Source: Tersicoccus solisilvae
Lineage (GTDB): Bacteria > Actinomycetota > Actinomycetes > Actinomycetales > Micrococcaceae
DNA length: 64,000 bases
Reading direction: 5' to 3'
Assembly (NCBI RefSeq): GCF_014643255.1
Contig: NZ_BMJI01000001.1
Coordinates: 124,001 to 188,000, forward strand
The notes beneath the pieces are model-generated. The model was given only the letters and a program-made list of their open reading frames with translations. It was not told the origin of the DNA and ran no database searches. The position numbers were made by a program, and so were the translations under genes. Numbering within the stretch: the first letter of the stretch is position 1; each line of letters starts with the position of its first letter. Below, in pieces: positions 34,736 to 44,242 of the stretch.

Positions 34736-36862
34736 GTGAGCGAAGCGCGGCTGCTCAACGACCGTTACCGGGTCGACGGGCTGATCGGGCGCGGCGGCAT
34801 GGCCGACGTGCACGCCGGGCACGACACGCGCCTCGGCCGGCCCGTCGCGATCAAGCTGCTCCGCTCCGACCTGGCCCGCGATCCGAGCTTCCAGTCCCGG
34901 TTCCGGCGTGAGGCGCAGGCGGTTGCCGCGCTGAACCACCCGAACATCGTCGGGGTCTTCGACACCGGCGAGGAGCTCATCGTCGACGCCGCCGGGCGCT
35001 CCGTCGAGGCCCCGTTCATCGTGATGGAGTACATCACCGGGCACACGCTCCGCCAGCTGATCACCGACCGGCGGCTGCGCACCGACGACGCCCTGGTCCA
35101 CGCCGACGGCGTGCTCGCCGCGCTGCAGTACAGCCACGATGCGGGCATCGTCCACCGGGACATCAAACCGGCCAACGTCATGGTCACGGACGAGGGCACC
35201 GTCAAGGTGATGGATTTCGGCATCGCCCGGGCGATGGAGGACTCCGCCGCGACGCTGACCCAGACCCAGGCCGTGCTCGGCACCGCCGCCTACCTCTCCC
35301 CCGAGCAGGCGCGCGGCGAGAAGGTGGATGCCCGCAGCGACCTCTACTCGGCGGCGTGCCTCGTCTACGAGATGCTCACCGGTCGGCCCCCGTTCCGCGG
35401 CGAGTCCGCCGTCTCCGTCGCCTACCAGCACGTGCGCGAGCTGCCGCCCGCGCCGAGTTCCGTCAACCCCGAGGTGTCCCCCGCCCTCGACTCCGTGCTG
35501 ATGCACGGCCTGGAGAAGGACCGGCAGGACCGGTTCCAGGACGCGGCCGAGTTCCGGGAGGCCCTGCGGGACGCCGCGCGCGGGATCGTCTACGAGCCGC
35601 TCGTCTCCGGCGTCGACGAGGACACCGCCCAGATGCCGCCCTCGAGCGTCACCGGCTCGCCCCGGCGGTCCGGCGGGGAGGCGGGCCGGACGGCGAGGGG
35701 CGCCGGGCTCATCGGCGGTGCGGCCGCGTTCGCCGCGGCAGAGGCCTCCGATCCGCCGGCGATCGAGGAACCGGGCCGGGCCCGGACGGCGGGCGCCTCG
35801 CGCGCCCGGACGCGGTCGCCGTCGCCGGCGACGGTCGCCCTGCCCCGCGCGGACCCGGTCGACGCGGCCGGGAACGACGAGGCGGAGGACACGACGGGGG
35901 AACCGCTCGTGCTGCCCGTCGGCACCGACGACGACCTGCACCCCGACACCCGGGCGCGCCGGCGCGCGTGGCTGATCACCGGCATCATCGCGCTCGTCCT
36001 CGTCCTCGGCGCCGTCGCCGTCTACTTCACCAACGTCCTCATCGCCCGCTCGGCGCCCCCGGAGACGGTCACCGTCCCGGCCGTGGCCAACATGAGCCAG
36101 GCCGACGCATCCAGCGCCCTGTTCAACGCCAACCTGCAGATCCGGGTCGACCACGCCACCAGCACGACGGTGAAGAACGGCGACGCGATCAGCACCGACC
36201 CCAGGACCGGCGCCCAGGTGAGCCCCCGCACGGTGGTCACCCTGCTCATCTCCCGCGGTCCCGCGACCGTGACGCTGCCGGCCGGCCTCGCGGGCCGCCC
36301 CGCGGACGAGGTCCGGGACGAGCTCCGCCAGCTGGGCCTCGACCCGTCCCGGACCAACACGACGAACAGCGCCACGGTGGGCGAGGGCGCCCTGATCGGC
36401 ACCGTGCCCGCCCTCGGCACCAAGGTCCCCGCCGGCAGCCGGGTCGACCTGGTGGTCTCGACGGGCAAGGTGACGATGCCCCAGCTGGTCGGGCTGACCG
36501 AGGCCCAGGCCCGGGCGAAGCTGGCCGCCGCGGACGTCGCCCTCCCGGTGACCGTGCGGGCCGCCGAGAACAGTGTGGTGAAGCCGGGCACGGTCACGGC
36601 GCAGTCCGCGCCGGCGAACGGGAACGTCGATCAGGGGTCCACCGTGACCATCACGATCGCGAAGGCCCCGAAGGAGACGGCCTCGCCGTCCCCGTCACCG
36701 AGCGATTCGGCCGGCCCCGGTCCCGGCGCGCCCGGCAGTCCGAGCCCCGAACCGACGTCGAGCTCCCCCTCGCGTGCGAGCTCGACCTCGAACGATGGCG
36801 GCCGCGGCACCGGTCGGAGCGAAGCCCCCGGCCAGCAGAAGAAGACGGCCGGCCGCGGCTGA
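34736..36862 (+). CDS. pknB: Ser/Thr protein kinase PknB with three PASTA domains
   Basis: A 708-residue receptor kinase ending the operon. Kinase domain about 10-275: [45 protein letters not shown] and the APE-like YLSPEQARG activation segment, which is autophosphorylated in this family. The helix at about 412-433 (AWLITGIIALVLVLGAVAVYF) leads to three PASTA units (about 441-506, 509-577, 578-645) that bind muropeptides or lipid II, and a Ser/Pro-rich tail. It is 65 bases downstream of the first kinase with a GTG start. Confidence 0.95.
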   Translation: MSEARLLNDRYRVDGLIGRGGMADVHAGHDTRLGRPVAIKLLRSDLARDPSFQSRFRREAQAVAALNHPNIVGVFDTGEELIVDAAGRSVEAPFIVMEYITGHTLRQLITDRRLRTDDALVHADGVLAALQYSHDAGIVHRDIKPANVMVTDEGTVKVMDFGIARAMEDSAATLTQTQAVLGTAAYLSPEQARGEKVDARSDLYSAACLVYEMLTGRPPFRGESAVSVAYQHVRELPPAPSSVNPEVSPALDSVLMHGLEKDRQDRFQDAAEFREALRDAARGIVYEPLVSGVDEDTAQMPPSSVTGSPRRSGGEAGRTARGAGLIGGAAAFAAAEASDPPAIEEPGRARTAGASRARTRSPSPATVALPRADPVDAAGNDEAEDTTGEPLVLPVGTDDDLHPDTRARRRAWLITGIIALVLVLGAVAVYFTNVLIARSAPPETVTVPAVANMSQADASSALFNANLQIRVDHATSTTVKNGDAISTDPRTGAQVSPRTVVTLLISRGPATVTLPAGLAGRPADEVRDELRQLGLDPSRTNTTNSATVGEGALIGTVPALGTKVPAGSRVDLVVSTGKVTMPQLVGLTEAQARAKLAAADVALPVTVRAAENSVVKPGTVTAQSAPANGNVDQGSTVTITIAKAPKETASPSPSPSDSAGPGPGAPGSPSPEPTSSSPSRASSTSNDGGRGTGRSEAPGQQKKTAGRG

Positions 36863-36867
36863 TCGGC

Positions 36868-37506
36868 TCACTGGCTGATCAGCGGGCTCATCCCGGCGGC
36901 GCGCTCGGCCGCACCGGTCAGTCCGAGCGACTCCAGCCAGGTGCCGAGCATCTGGTAGCCGCCCTCGGTGAGCACCGACTCCGGGTGGAACTGCACGCCC
37001 CACAGCGGCGCCGTGCGGTGCGCCAGCCCCATGATGATGCCGCTCGGGGTGGTCGCCGTGACCTCCAGCGCCTCGGGCACGGTCGTCGCGTCGGCCGCGA
37101 GCGAGTGGTAGCGGGTGGCCGTCAGCGGGCTCGGCAGCCCCGCGAACACCGTCGCCCCGTCGTGCACCACCTCGGACGTCTTGCCGTGCATCAGCTCCGC
37201 GGCGTGCCCCACGGTCCCGCCATAGGCCTCGGCGAGCGCCTGGTGGCCCAGGCAGACGCCCAGCATCGGCTTGGCGTGGTCCCCGCACCAGCGGATCAGG
37301 TCGACGCAGACGCCCGCGTCCGCCGGCGCCCCCGGACCCGGGGAGACGAGCACGCCGTCGCGCTCCTGCGCCAGGCGGGCGGCCTCGGCGAGGTCGACGT
37401 CGTCGTTGCGTACGACCAGGGTCTCCGCGCCCAGCTGCTGCAGGTAGCCGACCAGCGTGTAGACGAAGCTGTCGTAGTTGTCGATGACGAGGATGCGGGT
37501 GCTCAT
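36868..37506 (-). CDS. pabA: Class I glutamine amidotransferase TrpG/PabA
   Basis: A 212-residue amidotransferase subunit of anthranilate or aminodeoxychorismate synthase. RILVIDNYDSFVYTL is the N-terminus, VSPGPGAPAD the oxyanion loop, GVCLGHQAL holds the catalytic Cys, and WGVQFHPESVLTEGG the catalytic His-Glu. It supplies ammonia to a TrpE/PabB partner that is not in the window. The position beside pknB and crgA is the conserved actinobacterial location annotated as trpG or pabA. It is convergent with pknB. Confidence 0.92.
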   Translation of the reverse strand: MSTRILVIDNYDSFVYTLVGYLQQLGAETLVVRNDDVDLAEAARLAQERDGVLVSPGPGAPADAGVCVDLIRWCGDHAKPMLGVCLGHQALAEAYGGTVGHAAELMHGKTSEVVHDGATVFAGLPSPLTATRYHSLAADATTVPEALEVTATTPSGIIMGLAHRTAPLWGVQFHPESVLTEGGYQMLGTWLESLGLTGAAERAAGMSPLISQ

Positions 37507-37724
37507 CGAGGTGGTTCCTTCGCGAGAGGGTCACGGCCGCCCGGCCGCCCCTCCAGACAAGCACGCCGCGCCCGTGCAGCGCCAGCCGGGACGTGCGCGG
37601 TTCACGGCGGGCGCACGCCCCCGTTGGCTACACTGACCAGTTGAACGAGTGCAGCTGAACCCGTGTGACGTCCGGTGGGCGCGCACCGGGACGACAGGGC
37701 GGCCAGACCGCCCGAGGAGGAGAC

Positions 37725-38021
37725 GTGGCCGAGTCCGAAGCAACCCGGAGCGGGGACCCGGCTCGCCGCGCGGCGGCGGAGAAGGTCCGCGAGCGCAAGC
37801 GTGAGCGCGAGGCGCGGGCCCAGGCGCGCCGCACCGGCCCCAACCCCACCTGGTACAAGGTGCTCATGGTCACCCTGATGATCCTCGGCCTGCTCTGGGT
37901 GATCGTCTTCTACGCGACGCTCGGCCAGTGGCCCGTGCCGACGATCGGCGCCTGGAACATCGTCATCGGCTTCGGCATCGCCATGATCGGGTTCATCATG
38001 ACCACCCGCTGGCGCGGCTGA
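37725..38021 (+). CDS. crgA: Cell division protein CrgA
   Basis: A 98-residue protein. A basic cytoplasmic N-terminus (RRAAAEKVRERKREREARAQ) is followed by two transmembrane helices (WYKVLMVTLMILGLLWVIVF and WNIVIGFGIAMIGFIMTTRW), the CrgA layout. GPNPTWYK is the conserved entry into helix 1. CrgA coordinates FtsZ, FtsI and PBP recruitment in actinobacteria. GTG 37725 is selected because GAGGAGGAGAC sits just upstream. It is divergent from pabA; a TACACT -10-like hexamer occurs at 37629-37634. Confidence 0.92.
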   Translation: MAESEATRSGDPARRAAAEKVRERKREREARAQARRTGPNPTWYKVLMVTLMILGLLWVIVFYATLGQWPVPTIGAWNIVIGFGIAMIGFIMTTRWRG

Positions 38022-38038
38022 CGCCGGCTCGTCCCGGT

Positions 38039-38056
38039 CCGGGCGCCGGCGCCCGG
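38039..38056. terminator. 18-bp perfect palindrome between crgA and the lipoprotein gene
   Basis: CCGGGCGCCGGCGCCCGG is its own reverse complement and lies in the 48-base gap between two convergent genes, where a bidirectional terminator is expected. Confidence 0.5.
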
Positions 38057-38069
38057 TCGCCGTGGCGGG

Positions 38070-38975
38070 TCAGGCCGTCGCGCCGCCCCCGGCGGCCGCC
38101 GTGGTCAGCGCCTTCGTCGCGAGCTGACCGAGTTCGGCCAGGTCGGACGCGTCCGACGGCTTGCCGACGCCTGAGACCGTGACCATCCGGTTGCCCTTCC
38201 AGGCGGAGAGCTGCGTCATGACGACCGTGACCCCCGAGGTGGACTGGGTGTTCAGCACCGCCACGGAGTCGTCGCCGACCCGGTCCATCGTCAGGGGCGT
38301 CAGGGTCTGGCTGACCGTCTGCTTCGCCGACTTCAGGGTGACCTTCGCGCACGTCTGCAGCAGCTCGCGTGCACCCGTCACCCGGGACTTGAGCTCGTCC
38401 GGATCCTTGCCGATGACGAGGGCGACGACCACCTTGCCGCCCGTGGCCGTGGCCATGCCGACCCCCGCCGTCTCCGGCACGGAACTGGCCTTGAGCGACA
38501 GCTCCTTGCACGCGGCGGGGGTGACGACGGCGGACCTCGCCGCGGCGTTGGCCGCGCTGGTCGCCTGCCGGACCTGCTTCGCGGACATCGGCGTCAGCTT
38601 GCCCCCGGTCGGCGTCCGCACCTTGCTCAGCACGGAGGCGACCATCTCGTCGTTCGCGGCGCCGGCCTCCGCGCCCGCCCCGGCGGTCGCCTCGGGACTG
38701 GCGCTCTCGCCGGTGCCGGCACTCCCGCTCGGGCTCGCGCTCTCGCCGGCATCGGCGCCGGTGCTCGGGCTCTCACTCGAGCCGGCACTCTCGCTCGGGC
38801 TCGCGGACGCGCTCGACGCGGCGCCCGACGCGCTGCTCGACCCCCCCGTCACGGCCCCACTGCCCCCGCATCCGCTCAGCAGCAGGACGGCGACGACACC
38901 GGTGGCGACGCCGACGGCGGCGCGGGTGGTGGTCTGGGTGGTGGCGCGGCTCAGAGCACGGGCTGACGGTGACAT
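38070..38975 (-). CDS. Secreted lipoprotein with Ser/Ala/Gly/Glu-rich linker, function unknown
   Basis: A 301-residue protein. The N-terminal helix VGVATGVVAVLLLSGC gives a lipobox with Cys36. About 75 residues of low-complexity Ser/Ala/Gly/Pro/Glu follow (SASPSESAGSSESPSTG), then a compact domain of about 180 residues with two conserved-looking Cys (PAACKELSL and LLQTCAKV). The domain resembles PknH-sensor-like or lipoprotein domains of actinobacteria only in outline; I do not assign it. It is divergent from the Asp23 operon. Confidence 0.7.
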   Translation of the reverse strand: MSPSARALSRATTQTTTRAAVGVATGVVAVLLLSGCGGSGAVTGGSSSASGAASSASASPSESAGSSESPSTGADAGESASPSGSAGTGESASPEATAGAGAEAGAANDEMVASVLSKVRTPTGGKLTPMSAKQVRQATSAANAAARSAVVTPAACKELSLKASSVPETAGVGMATATGGKVVVALVIGKDPDELKSRVTGARELLQTCAKVTLKSAKQTVSQTLTPLTMDRVGDDSVAVLNTQSTSGVTVVMTQLSAWKGNRMVTVSGVGKPSDASDLAELGQLATKALTTAAAGGGATA

Positions 38976-39262
38976 GGATCCCCCTCCACGGACGCGTCCG
39001 GCTCCAGCGGCAGGTCGCTGCCCCGATCGTATCGGCGCTGGTCAGGGCTGACAATGCCGCCGCACCGGCGCCGCGTCGCCGGCTCCCGGCGTGCCCACGG
39101 GGAGCGCACCGGAACCCGCCCGAGCCCACCCATGCCGCCGGCGTCGGCACCGCGGCCCACGCCGCCGGTCGTCCCGGGCGGACGCGCCTCGATTCTGTCG
39201 GTACCGGCGGTTAGCGTGGTCCCATCGCCGCCGCCCCGCGCGGCCGGACGGGAGGAGGGGAT

Positions 39263-39967
39263 GTGAGTCATCCCGAACACGAGGACGTCGCCGATCATCG
39301 GCCGGGGGCCGTGATCCCCGAACCCACGCTCGCCCCGCAGATCCCGCGCCCACCGGAGCCGGTGGCCGCGCCGGAGACCGCCCCGACCGTCGCGACGACG
39401 CCCACCGGGGCGGCCACGATCCCGTCCGTCGCGACGACGCCCACCACCGCGCAGACGCTGCCCGGCGCCACGGCCCCGACCGTCCCGGCACCCGGTGCGA
39501 CCGCCGTCGACGCGCCCGGATCCACGGCCGTGCCGGTCGTCACGACGCCGCCGGCGCCCACCGGGCTGGAACGGGGCGCCACCACGGTCTCCGAGACGGC
39601 GATCACGAAGGTCGTCGGCGTCGCCGTCCGCCAGGTGCCCGGCGTGCACGCACTCGGCAGCAACGCCGCCCGCGCGCTCGGTCAGATCCGGGACGCCGTC
39701 GGCCAGTCCGACCACGCGCAGGGCGTCTCCGTGGAGGTCGGCGAGCGCCGGGTCGCCGTCGACGTCACCCTCGTGGCCGGATACCCGTGGCCCCTGCAGG
39801 ACGTCGCCCGCAACGTCCGTGCCGCGGTCTACGATGCTGTCGAAGGGCTGATCGGCAAGGACGTCGCCGAGGTGAACGTGACGATCACGGACATCGACGT
39901 CCCCGAGCTCGACCGGGCTCCGGCCGGGCGGCCCGCCGCCGAAACGAAGGAGCGACGCATCCCATGA
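39263..39967 (+). CDS. Asp23/Gls24 family envelope protein with Pro/Thr-rich N-terminus
   Basis: A 234-residue protein. The first 105 residues are low complexity (repeated ATTPTGAAT, VATTPTT). The Asp23/Gls24 domain starts GATTVSETAITKVVGVAVRQVPGVHALG and continues with VAVDVTLVAGYPWPLQDVARNVRAAVYDAVEGLIG and EVNVTITDIDVPEL. In Gram-positives Asp23 forms membrane-associated films held by AmaP and responds to envelope or alkaline stress. It is gene 1 of five overlapping genes; GTG start with GGAGGGGAT before it. Confidence 0.88.
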   Translation: MSHPEHEDVADHRPGAVIPEPTLAPQIPRPPEPVAAPETAPTVATTPTGAATIPSVATTPTTAQTLPGATAPTVPAPGATAVDAPGSTAVPVVTTPPAPTGLERGATTVSETAITKVVGVAVRQVPGVHALGSNAARALGQIRDAVGQSDHAQGVSVEVGERRVAVDVTLVAGYPWPLQDVARNVRAAVYDAVEGLIGKDVAEVNVTITDIDVPELDRAPAGRPAAETKERRIP

Positions 39968-40155
39968 GTCCGACCGTGACCGGCCTCGCCGTCGGCGCCG
40001 TCCTGGCCGTCGTCGCTCTTGCCTGGGGTTTTTGGGGCTTCCTGCTCGCCGTGGTGTTCATGCTCATCGGCGCGATCGCGGGCCGGGTCGCCGAGGGTCG
40101 CCTCGACCTGCGCGCCGTCGCGGACTCGCTGCGCGGCAAGCGCTCGTCCTCGTGA
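39964..40155 (+). CDS. Small DUF2273-like membrane protein
   Basis: A 63-residue protein with two hydrophobic stretches (GLAVGAVLAVVALAWGFWGF; LLAVVFMLIGAIAGRVAEG) and a basic Ser-rich end. Small proteins of this kind (DUF2273) accompany Asp23 and AmaP in many Gram-positives. It overlaps the genes on both sides by four bases. Confidence 0.8.
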   Translation: MSPTVTGLAVGAVLAVVALAWGFWGFLLAVVFMLIGAIAGRVAEGRLDLRAVADSLRGKRSSS

Positions 40156-40532
40156 CGGTGGCCGACGACCGGACCGCCACCGGCGCCCTGCCCGGTCACA
40201 CCCGCATCACCCAGCAGGCCATCGCCCGCGTGGTGGCCATCGTCGCCGCCGAGGAGTTCGACGTGCCGGTGGCCGCCGTGCGCACCCGGCTGCTCGACGA
40301 CGCCGGTCGGCTGCACCTGCAGATCGCGCTGCCCGTGCGGGCTCCGTCCCTGCTGGACCTCGCCCGGGACCAGGGACGCGGACCCGGGTCCGCCGACACG
40401 CTGATCCAGCGTTCGGAGCGGGCCCGCGCGGTCATCGCCCGCCGATCCGGACAGCTCACCGGCGCCGTCGTCGGCCGCGTCGACGTGGACCTGACGGGCA
40501 TCCACCGGCCGGCCCCGGGACGGCTGGCGTGA
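40152..40532 (+). CDS. Second Asp23/Gls24-like protein
   Basis: A 126-residue protein with a short Asp23-like fold: TRITQQAIARVVAIVAAEEFDVPVAAVRTRL, a beta strand pair (GRLHLQIALPVRAP), then a helix and GAVVGRVDVDLTGIHRP at the end. The same helix-strand order is seen in the larger Asp23 protein two genes upstream, so the operon encodes two paralogues. GTG start, four-base overlaps on both sides. Confidence 0.7.
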   Translation: MTVADDRTATGALPGHTRITQQAIARVVAIVAAEEFDVPVAAVRTRLLDDAGRLHLQIALPVRAPSLLDLARDQGRGPGSADTLIQRSERARAVIARRSGQLTGAVVGRVDVDLTGIHRPAPGRLA

Positions 40533-41110
40533 CCGAGGACCGCCGCACCCGCCGGTTGTTGCGCCGCGAGACCCACTCCTCCCGCAGCGTGCCCTCCGTG
40601 CTCACGGCCGTCGTCGTGCTGATCCTGCTGCTCTGGCTGTTCCTGGAGACGGCGCTCTCCGTGACGGGCGCCCCGCCGATCCTGCTCTCCCCGGTCACCG
40701 CGGCGCAGTGGCTGGCGGACCTGCCGCGGCACGCCCCCGGTGCCGTGCTGGCCGCCGCCGGACTGGCGCTGGCGCTCGTGGGACTGCTGTTGCTCGCCCT
40801 GGCCCTGCTCCCGGGGAACCGGCCCCGCTACGTCGTCACGGACGAGCGCAGCGCGATCATCGTCGACTACGAGGTGGTCGCGTCGGCCGCGTCGCGGGTC
40901 GCCCGCACCGCCGCTGCGGTGTCGACGGACCAGGTGCACACCTGGGCCTCGCGCCGCCGGATCGAGGTGCAGGTGCATCCCACGTCCGGGCTGCCCGTCG
41001 ACGAGGAGGCGGTCCGCCGCGCGGTCGAACGCGAGCTCGCCTCCTACGAACTGGATCCGATGCCGGCGGTCACCGTCGAGGTCTCCACCCGTGGGGCGGT
41101 GGGCGTGTGA
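40529..41110 (+). CDS. DUF6286-type membrane protein of the Asp23 cluster
   Basis: A 193-residue protein with two transmembrane helices (SVLTAVVVLILLLWLFLETAL and GAVLAAAGLALALVGLLLLALAL) followed by a cytoplasmic or external domain with an Asp23-like betaalpha pattern (IEVQVHPTSGLPVDEEAVRRAVERELASYELDP). It matches the actinobacterial DUF6286 family found beside Asp23 and AmaP. A scaffold or anchor role is inferred from context. Confidence 0.75.
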   Translation: MTEDRRTRRLLRRETHSSRSVPSVLTAVVVLILLLWLFLETALSVTGAPPILLSPVTAAQWLADLPRHAPGAVLAAAGLALALVGLLLLALALLPGNRPRYVVTDERSAIIVDYEVVASAASRVARTAAAVSTDQVHTWASRRRIEVQVHPTSGLPVDEEAVRRAVERELASYELDPMPAVTVEVSTRGAVGV

Positions 41111-41718
41111 GGAACACCCCCCGCGGTCTCAACCGCGTGCTGCTGGCCCTCGTCGGACTCGTGCTGCTGGCTGCCGGCGCGCTCGTCGCCGCCGCCGGGT
41201 TCAGCGCCGACGTCTCGCAGGGCTGGCTCGTGGTCGCGCAGCGACGCTGGGACGACCTGGTCGGCCTCGTCCGGTCGACGCCGATGCCGGGCGGCGAGGT
41301 CAGCTGGATCTCCCTCGGCCTGCTCGTGGTGCTGGTGGCGCTCGTCGTCCTCATGCTCGTGTGGATCTTCTCCCAGGGCGGCGGGCGTACCAACCAGGTG
41401 GCGATCGGATTCCACGACGGCGACCTGCCCGGCCGGACGCGGATCCGCACGTCGCTGGTCGCCGACGCCGTCGACCAGTCTCTGGACCGCGACGAACAGG
41501 TGCTGTCCTCCCAGGTCAGCAGCTGGAAGGCCGGGAACGCCGACGGACTGAACATCCGGCTGCAGGTCCGCAAGGGAGTCTGGCTGAGCGACACGCTCGC
41601 GACCGCGCGCGACCTCGTGACCGGCCTGGACCGGTTGACCGGCACCCGGGTGCCCGTCCTGGTCCGGATCAGCAGCGGGGCGCGCGCCCGCCTGTCCCGC
41701 ACCGAACGGGTCCAGTGA
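41107..41718 (+). CDS. amaP: AmaP-like membrane anchor of Asp23
   Basis: A 203-residue protein with two N-terminal helices (RVLLALVGLVLLAAGALVAAAG; SWISLGLLVVLVALVVLMLVW) and a cytoplasmic domain ending in VRISSGARARLSRTERVQ. AmaP tethers Asp23 to the membrane in Staphylococcus. It overlaps the preceding gene by four bases and ends the five-gene operon at the palindrome shared with tag. Confidence 0.82.
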   Translation: MRNTPRGLNRVLLALVGLVLLAAGALVAAAGFSADVSQGWLVVAQRRWDDLVGLVRSTPMPGGEVSWISLGLLVVLVALVVLMLVWIFSQGGGRTNQVAIGFHDGDLPGRTRIRTSLVADAVDQSLDRDEQVLSSQVSSWKAGNADGLNIRLQVRKGVWLSDTLATARDLVTGLDRLTGTRVPVLVRISSGARARLSRTERVQ

Positions 41719-41723
41719 CCCGC

Positions 41724-41747
41724 GCCTGACCGCCGCGGCGGTCAGGC
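41724..41747. terminator. 24-bp perfect palindrome between AmaP and Tag genes
   Basis: GCCTGACCGCCGCGGCGGTCAGGC equals its reverse complement; as RNA it folds into a 10-bp stem with a CGCG loop. It overlaps the stop codon of tag and serves convergent transcripts. Confidence 0.6.
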
Positions 41748-42350
41748 CCAGATTCCCGACGTGCCGCGCCGGTGGCTGCCCAGCAGGTGCGTGTCGATGA
41801 TCCCGACCGCTTCCATCAGCGCGAACATCGTGGTCGGTCCCACGAAGCGGAAGCCTCGCGCCCGCAGCGCGGCGGAGAGGGCCCGTGACTCGGCCGAGGT
41901 GGTGGGGATCTCCGCGTGGGTCCGGGGCTCGGGCGTCACCGGGGGCCGGAAGGACCAGATCAGCGCCGGCAGGCCGCCGTCGGCGCGCAGCGACACCGTG
42001 GCGCGGGCGTTGCCGATGGTCGCCAGGATCTTCGCCCGGTTGCGCACGATGCCGGCGTCGGCCAGCAGCCGCTCGACGTCGTCGTCGTCGTCGAAGGCCG
42101 CGACCGCGTCGGGGTCGAAGCCCGCGAAGGCCGCCCGGAAGGCCGGGCGCTTGCGCAGGATCGTGGCCCAGGACAGGCCGGACTGGAACGCCTCGAGGCT
42201 GAGCCGCTCGAACAGGCCGCGCTCGTCCCGCACCGGCATGCCCCACTCGCGGTCGTAGTAGTCCCGCAGCAACGGGTCGACCGCCGCCCATCGCGGGCGG
42301 GCGAGGCCGTCGAGGCCGACGACGACGTCGTCGGGGCTCGGCTCAGGCAC
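41742..42350 (-). CDS. tag: DNA-3-methyladenine glycosylase I (Tag), zinc ligands lost
   Basis: A 202-residue Tag homologue: YYDREWGMPVRDERGLFERLSLEAFQSGLSW, ILRKRPAFRAAFAGFDPDAV, IVRNRAKILATIGNARA, WSFRPP, PTTSAESRALSAALRARGFRFVGPTTMFALMEAVGIIDTHL all follow E. coli Tag. Three of the four residues of the E. coli zinc snap are missing: the N-terminal Cys, the His of YHDNEWG (here Tyr-Tyr-Asp) and the C-terminal Cys (here Ser-His). It probably still excises 3-methyladenine, with the ends held differently. The start overlaps the stop of the upstream unknown gene by eight bases. Confidence 0.9.
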   Translation of the reverse strand: MPEPSPDDVVVGLDGLARPRWAAVDPLLRDYYDREWGMPVRDERGLFERLSLEAFQSGLSWATILRKRPAFRAAFAGFDPDAVAAFDDDDDVERLLADAGIVRNRAKILATIGNARATVSLRADGGLPALIWSFRPPVTPEPRTHAEIPTTSAESRALSAALRARGFRFVGPTTMFALMEAVGIIDTHLLGSHRRGTSGIWA

Positions 42351-42972
42351 CCGCCCCTCCGTGGGCGACCGGGGCGGGAGTGTCGTCCTCCGGCGCGGTG
42401 AGCCGGGCGAGGAGCGGCGCGAGCGCGGCGGCGGCCGCCGCTCGCGAGTCGGCGTCCGCCGGCGAGACGGTCAAGGCGTGGTACTCGGCCGCGAGCAGCC
42501 GGGCGAGCTCGGCGGCGGCCACAGCGGGGACCGGCGTGCGGCCCGGGGCGCTGGCCACGATCCGCCGGGTCACGCGCGCACGCAGCGACGCCAGGGCGGG
42601 CGTGAGCACCGGCGGCGAGCCGATGGTGGCCCGGTTGGCGGCGAAGGCCTGGTCGAAGTACAACAGCAGTCCGCCGAGCCGCCAGTCGTCCGACCGGGAC
42701 ACGAGGTGCTCCAGCACCGTGGTGCACCCGCTGTTGAAGGCGACCACGAAGGTGGACTCGTCCATCCTCAGCAGCAGTTCGCGCAACCGCCGACGTCGTC
42801 CGAGCACGTCGTCACGGAGCTCGGGGGCCAGGCGCTCGACGTCCGGAGGCGATCCGGGCGTCCCCACCGCGGCGAGCAGCGTCGGCAGCCAGGCCGCTTC
42901 GGTCTCACGAGCATCGCCGGCGAGGATGATCAGGCGGCCCGCCGGCCACGTCACCGCGTGCGTCGGAGTCAT
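42343..42972 (-). CDS. Unknown protein coupled to Tag
   Basis: A 209-residue soluble protein that I do not recognise. It starts MTPTHAVTWPAGRLIILAGD, has ESTFVVAFNSGCTTVLEHLV and LLLYFDQAFAANRATIG in the middle, and a C-terminal Ala-rich helical half. The beta-strand/turn pattern RLIILAGDA and VVAFNSGC recalls an alpha/beta hydrolase core with an altered nucleophile elbow, but this is weak. Its eight-base overlap with tag implies one transcript. ATG 42972 is chosen; ATG 42999 would add nine residues. Confidence 0.6.
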   Translation of the reverse strand: MTPTHAVTWPAGRLIILAGDARETEAAWLPTLLAAVGTPGSPPDVERLAPELRDDVLGRRRRLRELLLRMDESTFVVAFNSGCTTVLEHLVSRSDDWRLGGLLLYFDQAFAANRATIGSPPVLTPALASLRARVTRRIVASAPGRTPVPAVAAAELARLLAAEYHALTVSPADADSRAAAAAALAPLLARLTAPEDDTPAPVAHGGAGA

Positions 42973-43222
42973 GCGCTCATGGTAGGCCGAGCAGCGCACC
43001 CACAGCGGACGTGGCCGTTCGGTGACGCGAGGTGGCGTTCAGGTCACGACGAGCGCACGCTCGGGCGCGGGGGTGATAGTCCTCCGGGGCAGGTTTCGCC
43101 ACCGCGACGCGCCGGTTGTGCGGCACTTCACAGTCGCAGTCCCTCGTCGGCCTGGATCGGCGTCAGGACGCGGATCCAGGGGGGCGCGGCCGGTGCCCTC
43201 GCCGTCGCTCGATCACAGAAAG

Positions 43223-44152
<930 letters not shown>

Positions 44153-44196
44153 TCACGCGGTGCCTCCCGTCGCCGACGGGACCCGTGTTCGGCACA

Positions 44197-44230
44197 GAAG
44201 CGCCGCACTCCTGCCGGAGTGCGGCGCTTC
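44197..44230. terminator. Bidirectional terminator, 15-bp perfect stem
   Basis: GAAGCGCCGCACTCC (44197-44211), loop TGCC, exact complement (44216-44230), between the rpf and MHS transporter stops. Confidence 0.85.
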
Positions 44231-44242
44231 GTCGTCGCCGGC

